From the IMG/VR virus record IMGVR_UViG_3300021356_000007, positions 1-64,000 of that record: a stretch of 64,000 nucleotides of DNA. The stretch is one strand, 5' to 3'. Below the pieces are notes generated by a model. It did no database searches. It saw nothing but the letters and a program-made list of their open reading frames with translations, and was not told the origin of the DNA. This document shows positions 51,673 to 58,719 of this stretch, piece by piece (position 1 is the first letter of the stretch; each line of letters opens with the position of its first letter). This DNA is from a virus. The position numbers were made by a program, and so were the translations under genes.

Positions 51673-51963
51673 ATGACCGACAAACCCGAATGGGCTGAAT
51701 GCACCAAAGAAGAAGATTACCACAGATACATGTCCGACTGGAAGGATGTAATAGTTATGCACTTGATTGGTGGCTACGGTGTTCTTGAATGGCAGTATTA
51801 TCAACACATGGTTAACCATGCAGGATGGTGTCCTGTTTGTTTAAGACCCGATGATGGTGATGGTAGTTCGAAGTATTGGCAAGGCAGAACACTGGGTAAA
51901 GACGAAGATGGTAACTACGAATGTTTTTACTGCGATGAAAGAGAGGTGAATGAAAATGATTGA
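51673..51963 (+). CDS. Zinc-ribbon protein, 96 residues
   Basis: A helical N-terminal half (EDYHRYMSDWKDVIVMHL) and a ribbon CPVC...CFYC in the second half. The ATG at 51673 follows GGGTGATTAAA. Role unknown; one of several small ribbon proteins in the block. Confidence 0.6.
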   Translation: MTDKPEWAECTKEEDYHRYMSDWKDVIVMHLIGGYGVLEWQYYQHMVNHAGWCPVCLRPDDGDGSSKYWQGRTLGKDEDGNYECFYCDEREVNEND

Positions 51964-52318
51964 ATGTAATTTAACAAGAGAAGAATTGATTGACGAGTGT
52001 TTGAGACTATGGGAAGGGATAGACTATCTAATGCGCTATGCACCGAATACTATTGGAGTCAATGTCAAATACGGATGGAGAGTATCGGAATGCTTACAGC
52101 GTGATAAGTTTGTGGAAGAAGGCGGTGAAGATATTCTTTACGGTGATGTATACGAGCAAAAACACACTAGCGACTTTGCGCCTGAATCTATGCAAGAAAG
52201 ATATGCAACACTTCCCCCAAGAGATTTCTTTTGGAAAAGATTAGAGAAAGCGATAGACGAAAGCGCAAGGCTAGGAAAGAAACGATGGGAAAAAGCAAGA
52301 AAGGAGATAGAAGAATGA
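51956..52318 (+). CDS. Hypothetical protein, 120 residues
   Basis: MIECNLTREELIDECLRLWE, a Cys-containing acidic helix, then LQRDKFVEEGGEDILYGDVY and a basic end (RLGKKRWEKARKEIEE). Start at ATG 51956, with an ATG at 51950 possible. Not recognised. Confidence 0.55.
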   Translation: MIECNLTREELIDECLRLWEGIDYLMRYAPNTIGVNVKYGWRVSECLQRDKFVEEGGEDILYGDVYEQKHTSDFAPESMQERYATLPPRDFFWKRLEKAIDESARLGKKRWEKARKEIEE

Positions 52319-52554
52319 TTGACGATAGCAAATTCACATACGAAAAGGACTGGACTGAAATCTTTCAATTGCTAGAGTTCGCTGAGGCTGAAAGAGCGAA
52401 GCACAAGAGATTAATTCATGACAAGGACACTACGATGAAAGACAGAGCCAAACACATGAGAGATTACAAGGGGTTGCAGGGTGTCTGCTATTCACTTAGA
52501 TGGGTGATGGGCGACCCACAAATCAGCCTAAACAAAGTACTAGGGAGAGAATGA
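52315..52554 (+). CDS. Hypothetical small protein, 79 residues
   Basis: MIDDSKFTYEKDWTEIFQLL, helical and basic, with HKRLIHDKDTTMKDRAKHMR. A looser relative of the MIDTDK starts. ATGA overlap at the start. Not recognised. Confidence 0.5.
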   Translation: MIDDSKFTYEKDWTEIFQLLEFAEAERAKHKRLIHDKDTTMKDRAKHMRDYKGLQGVCYSLRWVMGDPQISLNKVLGRE

Positions 52555-52556
52555 AA

Positions 52557-52952
52557 ATGGAAAAAGAGAGTATGTATTTCATATTTGCAGATGGAAAAGA
52601 CCACATAATAGCAGAAGGCGAGGAAGAAGAACACTATGTCACTATGACATGGCATCTTCCTTATTCCGAGATTAGGGATTATGTGAATGAATGGACTGAT
52701 AGTTTGAGGGAAGACCAAGAATGGAGGCGTAGCCCTTATGAGATTGCCCACAAATTCGCATACGGCAAGTGGGAAGATGAACCCTACGGTATGAATTGGG
52801 CTGAATGCGTAAAGGATGCAATAATTAGTCGTCTTAGAACATCCGATGGTTACTCAACAAGTGTTACCTATGATTTGAACGAACCAATGACAAAAGCGGA
52901 GATAAGGTCATTCCTCACAGGAATTGATGAAAGGTATCTAACTAGGAGATGA
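52557..52952 (+). CDS. Hypothetical protein, 131 residues
   Basis: MEKESMYFIFADGKDHIIAE, a beta-hairpin-like start, then an acidic/Trp-rich helical body (SEIRDYVNEWTDSLREDQEW) and MTKAEIRSFLTGIDERYLTR at the end. GGGAGAGAATGAAA before the ATG. Not recognised. Confidence 0.55.
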   Translation: MEKESMYFIFADGKDHIIAEGEEEEHYVTMTWHLPYSEIRDYVNEWTDSLREDQEWRRSPYEIAHKFAYGKWEDEPYGMNWAECVKDAIISRLRTSDGYSTSVTYDLNEPMTKAEIRSFLTGIDERYLTRR

Positions 52953-52956
52953 AAGA

Positions 52957-53256
52957 ATGATTGACACAGATAAATACGAAGGACACTTGATAGACAAAGC
53001 AGTAGAGGACAACTCACAAGTTTGGGTTTGGAAGAATTGGATGCTCAAGAATGCTGAAACGATTGAACAACACAGGGCTACCTCCGCACTACTGAATGAC
53101 GCACCACTTCTCTTAGAAGAAGTCAAGCGGTTGTGTAAAGGTATTTGTGGCATTTTATCGGACTATGACATTACTGAACTTATCCGTGATGTTCCCGAAG
53201 AGGAATGGAACTTTGAGCAACGAGCATTAGTGCGAATGAAGGAGTTGATTGAATGA
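52957..53256 (+). CDS. MIDTDKYEG-start protein, 99 residues
   Basis: MIDTDKYEGHLIDKAVEDNS, then a helical body with LLLEEVKRLCKGICGILSDY, echoing the EVKRLQ of the related gene at 51226-51507. Ends RMKELIE. Its last gene partner is followed by promoter copy 5. Confidence 0.55.
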   Translation: MIDTDKYEGHLIDKAVEDNSQVWVWKNWMLKNAETIEQHRATSALLNDAPLLLEEVKRLCKGICGILSDYDITELIRDVPEEEWNFEQRALVRMKELIE

Positions 53257-53269
53257 CTGACAAATCCAA

Positions 53270-53294
53270 ACTGGTTATAAAGAAACAATAAAGA
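53270..53294 (+). promoter_or_regulatory. Early promoter box, copy 5
   Basis: AACTGGTTATAAAG then AAACAATAAAG; TATA at 53275-53282. The gene at 53310 starts about 30 bases after the TATA with an AGGGAGACAA leader. Confidence 0.75.
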
Positions 53295-53309
53295 TAATGA
53301 GGGAGACAA

Positions 53310-53699
53310 ATGACAACGACAAAGAATACACTTAGAAAAGAACTCCGTAAGATACAGGAGAAGATGGAACTACTATCGGATTTCGAGAGTTACAATTTCG
53401 AACACAAGACTTGCGAAAACAACGAACATGAATGGGCAAACCCTGAAGTCATATCGCACGAGGCAGGTTGTATCAAAACAAGTGATACTTGCAGACTTTG
53501 TGGCGTGACGACCATCAGGATATACAACCTAGACAAAGTCGTATACGAAGATGACTACGAGGAATTCAGAGACGAATCCCTCGACCAAGAAACCACAGAA
53601 ACAGATGACAAACCTACACTTCCACTGGAGAAAACCAGCCAAAGCGATGGCACATACAAAGTGGATGTTGCTAGTATTTTAGGGAGAGATGAAGAATGA
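53310..53699 (+). CDS. Hypothetical protein with C/H cluster, 129 residues
   Basis: MTTTKNTLRKELRKIQEKME, a helical start, then CENNEHEW, GC and CRLCGVTTIRIYN, which together can form a zinc ribbon. The acidic tail is disordered (DEEFRDESLDQETTETDD-like) and ends GRDEE. Not recognised. Confidence 0.6.
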   Translation: MTTTKNTLRKELRKIQEKMELLSDFESYNFEHKTCENNEHEWANPEVISHEAGCIKTSDTCRLCGVTTIRIYNLDKVVYEDDYEEFRDESLDQETTETDDKPTLPLEKTSQSDGTYKVDVASILGRDEE

Positions 53700-53896
53700 A
53701 TGAGAAGGAACAAGAGTTACGGGAAATAGAGGAACTGGCTAAGTTGGCTGATGAAGTAGAAGGAATGGTAAGCCATCTCCTAGAAGAGATGAGACATCAT
53801 GACTTCCAAGAGCCACACGGCTGGCTGTCACAGATAGTCCACGAACTGAGGACAGAGATTGAACAGAAGCACAAAGAACTGGAGGCGAAAGAATGA
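53696..53896 (+). CDS. Small coiled-coil protein, 66 residues
   Basis: ELREIEELAKLADEVEGMVS, then HLLEEMRHHDFQEP and a helix ending ELEAKE. The same ELEAKE-stop and the DNA around it recur at the end of the next gene. Not recognised. Confidence 0.5.
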   Translation: MNEKEQELREIEELAKLADEVEGMVSHLLEEMRHHDFQEPHGWLSQIVHELRTEIEQKHKELEAKE

Positions 53897-54072
53897 GACA
53901 ACTAGCAAGAGGGGCGGCAAGCATCCGTATGGAACTCACAGATGGACAACTATTAGTATTCCACGGTGATGACGGTATCAAGTTACATCAAAGACCAATC
54001 TACGAAGGAGAGTGGGATGAACTTTGGAACTGGATAAGAACTACACCGGAAGAACTGGAGGCGAAAGAATGA
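53893..54072 (+). CDS. Hypothetical small protein, 59 residues
   Basis: MRQLARGAASIRMELTDGQL, beta-like, then an acidic helix ending TTPEELEAKE. The junctions at both ends read GGAGGCGAAAGAATGAG, a duplicated start cassette. Confidence 0.5.
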   Translation: MRQLARGAASIRMELTDGQLLVFHGDDGIKLHQRPIYEGEWDELWNWIRTTPEELEAKE

Positions 54073-54485
54073 GGCAACTAATTAGCATAGACGAAATACA
54101 AAGACTCGGATTGACAAAGGAGATGATACCGCCACAGAAAGGGTATCAACTGGATGCAATGTATGCCTTTGACTTGAGCGAAACTCAGCGAAACGGCAAG
54201 AGAGATGAACTGCTTGAGGATGGCTATACTGAGGAACAGATAGTATGGGAAGTAGTCGAAGGTAACACACTCCTTTGGCTACCTATTGACCCTGACAGAA
54301 AATACAGGAACATCAGACTCACTTTCACGAACGACTCATACTCATCCTGCGCCCTGCCGTGGGAGACAGATACGACACTCTACGATATTGCTTACTGGAA
54401 TGAAAGTGAGGAAGACATCAGTTACCTCATCGGACAACTGGAAGAGGCTTGTGCAGAAATAGTGAAGAAATGGAATGGTGAATAA
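54069..54485 (+). CDS. Hypothetical protein, 138 residues
   Basis: MRQLISIDEIQRLGLTKEMI (first residues like the previous gene), then LDAMYAFDLSETQRNGKRDE and an acidic helical end. Not recognised. Confidence 0.6.
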   Translation: MRQLISIDEIQRLGLTKEMIPPQKGYQLDAMYAFDLSETQRNGKRDELLEDGYTEEQIVWEVVEGNTLLWLPIDPDRKYRNIRLTFTNDSYSSCALPWETDTTLYDIAYWNESEEDISYLIGQLEEACAEIVKKWNGE

Positions 54486-54487
54486 GA

Positions 54488-54655
54488 ATGAAGGTGAAAC
54501 AAAGAAATTGGCTAGAAATAGTGATGAAGGTATTCGAAGCACAGAGAGAGATGTACCACCAAATTGATGAGTCTCGTGGGTTAGACCTATCCGATTTGAG
54601 CGAGCAAGAGAAAATGGAATGGATAGCAGATTTAATAGAGTGTGAACAAAGATGA
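54488..54655 (+). CDS. Hypothetical small protein, 55 residues
   Basis: MKVKQRNWLEIVMKVFEAQR, helical and charged, with LDLSDLSEQEKMEW. Not recognised; no ribosome site stronger than GGTGAATAAGA. Confidence 0.5.
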   Translation: MKVKQRNWLEIVMKVFEAQREMYHQIDESRGLDLSDLSEQEKMEWIADLIECEQR

Positions 54656-54825
54656 CTACACTACCAAAAGATATGATTGGGATAAAAATGGAACCCATTT
54701 GGGAAAATGAATACTATGAAATTAACTTTGAAGATTTTTCGGATGAAGAATTGATAGATTTGAGAAATTGGATAAATAAATATCTATCATTTAGATTAAT
54801 AATAGAAGTAATAGGAGATGAATGA
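54652..54825 (+). CDS. Hypothetical small protein, 57 residues
   Basis: MTTLPKDMIGIKMEPIWENE, then acidic and hydrophobic segments (DEELIDLRNWINKYL, SFRLIIEVIGDE). ATGA overlap with the previous gene. AT-rich codons compared with its neighbours. Not recognised. Confidence 0.5.
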   Translation: MTTLPKDMIGIKMEPIWENEYYEINFEDFSDEELIDLRNWINKYLSFRLIIEVIGDE

Positions 54826-54999
54826 ATGAGCGAAACAGAACAGACAGTAAATGAGATAAGAGAACATCTCGAAGATGCAGTACATCTAGCCCACTCTCTG
54901 ATGATGGCTCTTGAAATGAAAGATAGTGACTACAGTTACTTCAACAACACAGTCGCAGCACTAGAGATGATGCTATCAAGAACAGTACTAGGTGAATAG
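54826..54999 (+). CDS. Hypothetical small helical protein, 57 residues
   Basis: MSETEQTVNEIREHLEDAVH, a His/Met-rich helix, then YSYFNNTVAALEMMLSRTVL. Two bases separate its stop from the helicase gene. Possibly regulates or co-occurs with it, which is a positional inference. Confidence 0.5.
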   Translation: MSETEQTVNEIREHLEDAVHLAHSLMMALEMKDSDYSYFNNTVAALEMMLSRTVLGE

Positions 55000-55001
55000 A
55001 T

Positions 55002-56669
55002 ATGGAGATAGTAACCACAGTAGTCTACAAGAATGACTACGGTGACGAGAGGCTGGGTCTCAAGTACAATTACAACCCTGACACAAATGAAATGCTCAAA
55101 GCCAATCTTAGATTTCCTAAGTTCGCTTGGGACAAAGACAGAAAGATGTGGAATGTTGAGAACAACAAATCAGTAATCAAACAACTGTGTGACACACTCG
55201 ATGCGATTGGTCGCTATGATACATCGGCAATCAGAGACTACGCAGAGGTGTACTCCACTGATGCACCCAGCAGAAGTGACTGCTGGACTAAAGTGAAGCG
55301 CACCCGTATGTATCTGAACTGGCCTTGGATTAACGACCCTGACTTGAGAGATGATGTCAGACTCGCAGTGAAGAGTATCAGTGGTAGCCGGTGGCACAAT
55401 GCGGAGAAAAGTTGGTCTATACCTACGCCACAGGCTACCACCCTACACGGACTGCTAGAGGACTTGTACCCACCACTGGCTGAAGCAATCATCAGCAACG
55501 AGGACATCAAGGAAGCAGTAGTCAAGAGCATTGAGCGTGTCAAGATAAGCGGTGCTAAGCAACTAGACGAAGCAACACAACTTGACATTGACAGCAGACT
55601 GGCTGGTAAATTCCCTGAAGGTCTTGACCTCTACCCGTTCCAAAAGGTAGCGGTGGCTTTCGCAGAGATGGCTGGCGGTAGGTGTTTGATTGGTGACGAG
55701 ATGGGCATTGGTAAAACAATCAGTGCTATCGGTTACTCAGCCTTGCACCCTGAAGCGAGACCAGCGATTGTTCTTTGTCCTTCGAATGTAAAGTTCAACT
55801 GGAAGAAGGAACTGAACAAGTGGTTACCTACTGAATCAGTGCATGTAGTGCAACCTGACAACGAACTGAAGGTTCAGTACTTCAAGGACATCGCTGAATC
55901 TCTAGGAGGTACAGGAGAACAAATCAGAACTGGCAACAATGCCAAGAAGTACATCAAGTCAAAGGGTTTCAATCCTATGACATACATACCCAAGTGTGAT
56001 TTCGTAGTTGTCAACTACGATGTGATTGAGAAGTTCAAGGACTCACTCATCGACATATCACCGAAACTAATCATACTCGATGAGAGCCACTACATCAAGA
56101 ACAGTGGCTCTAATAACAAACCTGTTCAGAGGACTGTGGCTACGCTAGAAGTGTGTAGTTACATTGAGAAGGTAATCGCACTATCAGGTACAGCGATTGC
56201 AAGTAGACCGAAGGAGTTCTTCAACACATTGAACCTACTCAACCCTGCTCTGTTCAGGAGTGAATGGGATTTCAAGCAGAGGTACTGTGACCCTTTCCAT
56301 AACGGAATCGGATGGGACTTCAATGGCGCATCCAATACCAAAGAACTGAATGAGAGAACAAGAGACCTGTGTATCAGGAGACTCAAGAGCGAAGTACTAC
56401 CTGAACTCCCACCAAAGACTAGAACATTCTTACCGATTGTACTGGACAAGGCTACTAGAAGCCCTTACGACTCAGCACAAGATGAGTGGGACAAGAAGAT
56501 TGACAGTTATTATCTCAACGGTCAACCCCTACCAGCAGGTACGATGCTGAACATGATTAACGACTTGCGTCACATGTGCGGTCACATCAAAGTCAATTAC
56601 GCAGTTGGTTGGATTAACCAGTACCGTGAACAAACAGGTAAGCCGATTGTAGTATTCACGCATCACTGA
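55002..56669 (+). CDS. SMARCAL1-like SNF2 helicase, N-terminal part up to an in-frame TGA
   Basis: 555 residues. Residues about 35-145 hold two HARP-like units (FAWDKDRKMWNV and RWHNAEKSWSIP), as in annealing helicases. The ATPase begins with LYPFQKVAV, Walker A DEMGIGKT (232-239) and a DESH box (359-362), and the SNF2 signature GTAIASRPKEFFNTL is present. The frame stops at TGA 56667-56669, exactly at the VVFTHH-x-DV segment that opens the second RecA lobe. The remaining lobe continues in the same frame at once, so one base change would restore a 701-residue enzyme. These enzymes anneal RPA-coated strands and remodel forks. Confidence 0.85.
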   Translation: MEIVTTVVYKNDYGDERLGLKYNYNPDTNEMLKANLRFPKFAWDKDRKMWNVENNKSVIKQLCDTLDAIGRYDTSAIRDYAEVYSTDAPSRSDCWTKVKRTRMYLNWPWINDPDLRDDVRLAVKSISGSRWHNAEKSWSIPTPQATTLHGLLEDLYPPLAEAIISNEDIKEAVVKSIERVKISGAKQLDEATQLDIDSRLAGKFPEGLDLYPFQKVAVAFAEMAGGRCLIGDEMGIGKTISAIGYSALHPEARPAIVLCPSNVKFNWKKELNKWLPTESVHVVQPDNELKVQYFKDIAESLGGTGEQIRTGNNAKKYIKSKGFNPMTYIPKCDFVVVNYDVIEKFKDSLIDISPKLIILDESHYIKNSGSNNKPVQRTVATLEVCSYIEKVIALSGTAIASRPKEFFNTLNLLNPALFRSEWDFKQRYCDPFHNGIGWDFNGASNTKELNERTRDLCIRRLKSEVLPELPPKTRTFLPIVLDKATRSPYDSAQDEWDKKIDSYYLNGQPLPAGTMLNMINDLRHMCGHIKVNYAVGWINQYREQTGKPIVVFTHH

Positions 56670-57107
56670 GATGTTCTCAGTCGTTTGGCTGAGAAGATGA
56701 GCAATGTCAAAACCATCACAGGTGACACACCTTCGCACACTAGACAGGAGATAGTCGATGACTTCCAAGCAGGCAACATCGGTGTACTCATCTGTAACAC
56801 AGTCGCAGCGAAGGAAGGTATCACACTCACTAGAGCAGACACAGTTCTGTTCCTAGAGCGTGAATGGACTCCTACTGACGAAGAACAAGCAGAGGACAGA
56901 GTGTATCGTATTGGGCAAGAGAGCCAGCATGTACACGCTGTCTATCTGTCATGCGAAGGGACAATTGATGAACACTTTGACAGAGTCATTGAGTCTAAGA
57001 GAGCAGTAGTCAAAGCAGTGCTGGATGGCGGAGATGTAGAACAGCGAAAGGGATTGGTCGCCCAACTTGTCAAGCGACTACAACAAGAGAGAGGTTGGAA
57101 GATATGA
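56670..57107 (+). CDS. SNF2 helicase, C-terminal RecA lobe after the TGA
   Basis: The same frame as the previous entry, continuing DVLSRLAEKMSNVKTITGDT. Motif V is seen in ICNTVAAKEGITLTRA, motif VI in QAEDRVYRIGQ with the arginine finger. The first ATG is at 56685 and has no ribosome site, so this lobe is made only if the TGA is read through, bypassed, or is a sequencing or assembly error. A CGA-to-TGA change (Arg to stop) is the simplest single event. Ends ERGWKI, then ATGA overlap with the next gene. Confidence 0.8.
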   Translation, partial: DVLSRLAEKMSNVKTITGDTPSHTRQEIVDDFQAGNIGVLICNTVAAKEGITLTRADTVLFLEREWTPTDEEQAEDRVYRIGQESQHVHAVYLSCEGTIDEHFDRVIESKRAVVKAVLDGGDVEQRKGLVAQLVKRLQQERGWKI

Positions 57108-57301
57108 GAGAGAATTGGAATGGTAGAACACAAGAGATACACAAGGACATGATTATGTACATCATGGACTGTTATACCCACAGAAGAGAAGACAGAGAAC
57201 ACTTCATGGATATGAGAGACATCAGTAAAGAACTAGAAGAATCCCTGTGGTGGGAATTGGCTCATCTTGTCGCAAAGAAGTTTAACATAAAGGGTGACTG
57301 A
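57104..57301 (+). CDS. Hypothetical small protein, 65 residues
   Basis: MRENWNGRTQEIHKDMIMYI, helical, His/Met-rich, with WWELAHLVAKKFN. It overlaps the helicase stop as ATGA. Similar in style to the next gene. Not recognised. Confidence 0.5.
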   Translation: MRENWNGRTQEIHKDMIMYIMDCYTHRREDREHFMDMRDISKELEESLWWELAHLVAKKFNIKGD

Positions 57302-57302
57302 A

Positions 57303-57488
57303 ATGAAGAGAATAACGAAACACACTAAGCAATTAGTATGGCACATATTGAGTGAAGGGATGGATAGAGAATGCCCGTCTTTACTAGAGATAGCAAACCA
57401 TGAATGGGAATGCGAGACAAACAGACCATACACCATGGAAGATTACTGGGATGCTTACTATTGGATTCTCAAGAAGGTAGGTAATTGA
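57303..57488 (+). CDS. Hypothetical small protein, 61 residues
   Basis: MKRITKHTKQLVWHILSEGM, basic helix, then Trp-rich half YTMEDYWDAYYWIL. Start at ATG 57303 with GGGTGACTGAA. Not recognised. Confidence 0.5.
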   Translation: MKRITKHTKQLVWHILSEGMDRECPSLLEIANHEWECETNRPYTMEDYWDAYYWILKKVGN

Positions 57489-57489
57489 C

Positions 57490-57819
57490 ATGGGTATCGG
57501 AGTAGAATATATTCAAGACCACAACCAAGAATACTGGTACGACAATCTCTTAGGAATGCTCAAGATGGTAGACCAAATTATCAGAATCTACGGTGATGAC
57601 GAAGAGACATTCAGAGAGCGTATCAGTGACTACATGTGGGAATTAGTCGTCAGGAATCTTGACGCTGATACCAAAGCAAGACATGACGGCGAGTTCGAGA
57701 GGTGCGGTACATTCCCTAAGTTCAAGGGCGAGCCGGGCATCAGTCATCTGATTGCTGAGGCTTACCCTAGAGAGAATCCACTCAAGCCTCAAGACCTAGA
57801 AGACCAAGAATCCGATTGA
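57490..57819 (+). CDS. Hypothetical protein, 109 residues
   Basis: MGIGVEYIQDHNQEYWYDNL, helical acidic body (QIIRIYGDDEETFRERISDY) and a Pro-rich end. Its last 38 bases overlap the end of the leftward gene at 57782-58582. Not recognised. Confidence 0.55.
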   Translation: MGIGVEYIQDHNQEYWYDNLLGMLKMVDQIIRIYGDDEETFRERISDYMWELVVRNLDADTKARHDGEFERCGTFPKFKGEPGISHLIAEAYPRENPLKPQDLEDQESD

Positions 57820-58582
57820 GTTCGGTTTGCTGGTTACTGACACGGTCAGACAAATCTAGTTCTTGTTGTGCAGTCATTGGTACTTCAGAATCGAACACTG
57901 GGTCAACGAAGTCTTCAAATGACTGTGCATCTATTTGTCTAGCGAATGGCTGTAACTGAGCGTCAGTTAATTCATAGTCAATCCCATACCTGCGAGGGTC
58001 TTTTCTAGCCAACCTAGAAGCCATCTGAGCGACTGGGTCTTTTGGGTGAGCAGCACCATAGAACATAGGGTCATTGAATAAAGCGTGTCCTTCTATGGGT
58101 CTACCAGTAACCTGACTCGCAGTCAATGCCGTGGGTCGGTCTACTGCCATCCAGTTAGGAGGCTTTGCATCTGCTACGCCGGTAGCCTCTGCTAGGGGTA
58201 TGGCATGGTGTATGGATGTAGCGAGTGTTCTACCTCTGTCTGAGTCAGCCTTTGGATTACCTGATTCGGCAAATGGTCTGCCTCTTATCTGTTGAGATAA
58301 AATAGGCGTACCACGACCTGACATAAATTGTTGAGCCTCCGGTGGCAATTCATAAGTCTGCGCTATTGGTGTCTGTTCAACAAAGATGTCCGGCATCAAA
58401 CGAGCCAACTGGCTCGCAAGGTACATGTCACTCAATGTATTACCGTGACCTACCTTAGTAACATCAGGATTACCTTCTTGACCGAACACCATCTGATTCA
58501 TCCCCTGCCCTATCCGAACACCTTCGGAGGGTTGGAAGACAGCCTTGAGCAATAACCATGCTCTCTCAAATGGGCTGTTCAT
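57782..58582 (-). CDS. Displaced virion-type protein with AWLLLK tag
   Basis: About 266 residues and the only leftward gene in the rightward block. Starts MNSPFERAWLLLKAVFQPSE, with the AWxLLK motif of the virion block. Residues about 20-50 (GVRIGQGMNQMVFGQEGNPD then VTKVGHGNT) faintly resemble a protein-kinase-like glycine loop and ATP-binding lysine, but no catalytic loop was found. The rest is Pro/Ala-rich with PFAESGNPKADSDRGRTLAT. It may be a late virion gene carried as a moron. Start at 58582, or 58588. Confidence 0.6.
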   Translation of the reverse strand: MNSPFERAWLLLKAVFQPSEGVRIGQGMNQMVFGQEGNPDVTKVGHGNTLSDMYLASQLARLMPDIFVEQTPIAQTYELPPEAQQFMSGRGTPILSQQIRGRPFAESGNPKADSDRGRTLATSIHHAIPLAEATGVADAKPPNWMAVDRPTALTASQVTGRPIEGHALFNDPMFYGAAHPKDPVAQMASRLARKDPRRYGIDYELTDAQLQPFARQIDAQSFEDFVDPVFDSEVPMTAQQELDLSDRVSNQQTELNRILGLLGLEA

Positions 58583-58629
58583 GCACATCGCAAGGCGTGA
58601 TGTGTAATATCACTTTCCGCTTACCAAGC

Positions 58630-58656
58630 CAAACTGGTTATAAAGAAACAATAAAG
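58630..58656 (+). promoter_or_regulatory. Early promoter box, copy 6
   Basis: CAAACTGGTTATAAAG then AAACAATAAAGG; TATA at 58638-58645. A 14-codon leader frame (ATG 58660, MAGTLEKTTKTNKK) lies before the real gene at 58720. The divergent leftward gene starts 50 bases away on the other side. Confidence 0.75.
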
Positions 58657-58719
58657 GAAATGGCTGGGACTTTGGAAAAAACCACAAAAACAAATAAGAA
58701 ATGAAAACGAGGAGATAAT

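Noticed and set aside
50753-53000. CRISPR-like array suggested by repeated MIDTDK DNA
   Set aside because: The repeats are the starts of genes at irregular distances and the intervening DNA is coding.
55002-57107. Genome-wide TGA recoding to explain the helicase stop
   Set aside because: Most neighbouring genes end in TGA with an overlapping start, so TGA is a normal stop here.
57782-58582. Protein kinase function for the displaced leftward gene
   Set aside because: Only a glycine-loop-like stretch is present; no HRD or DFG-type motif was found.
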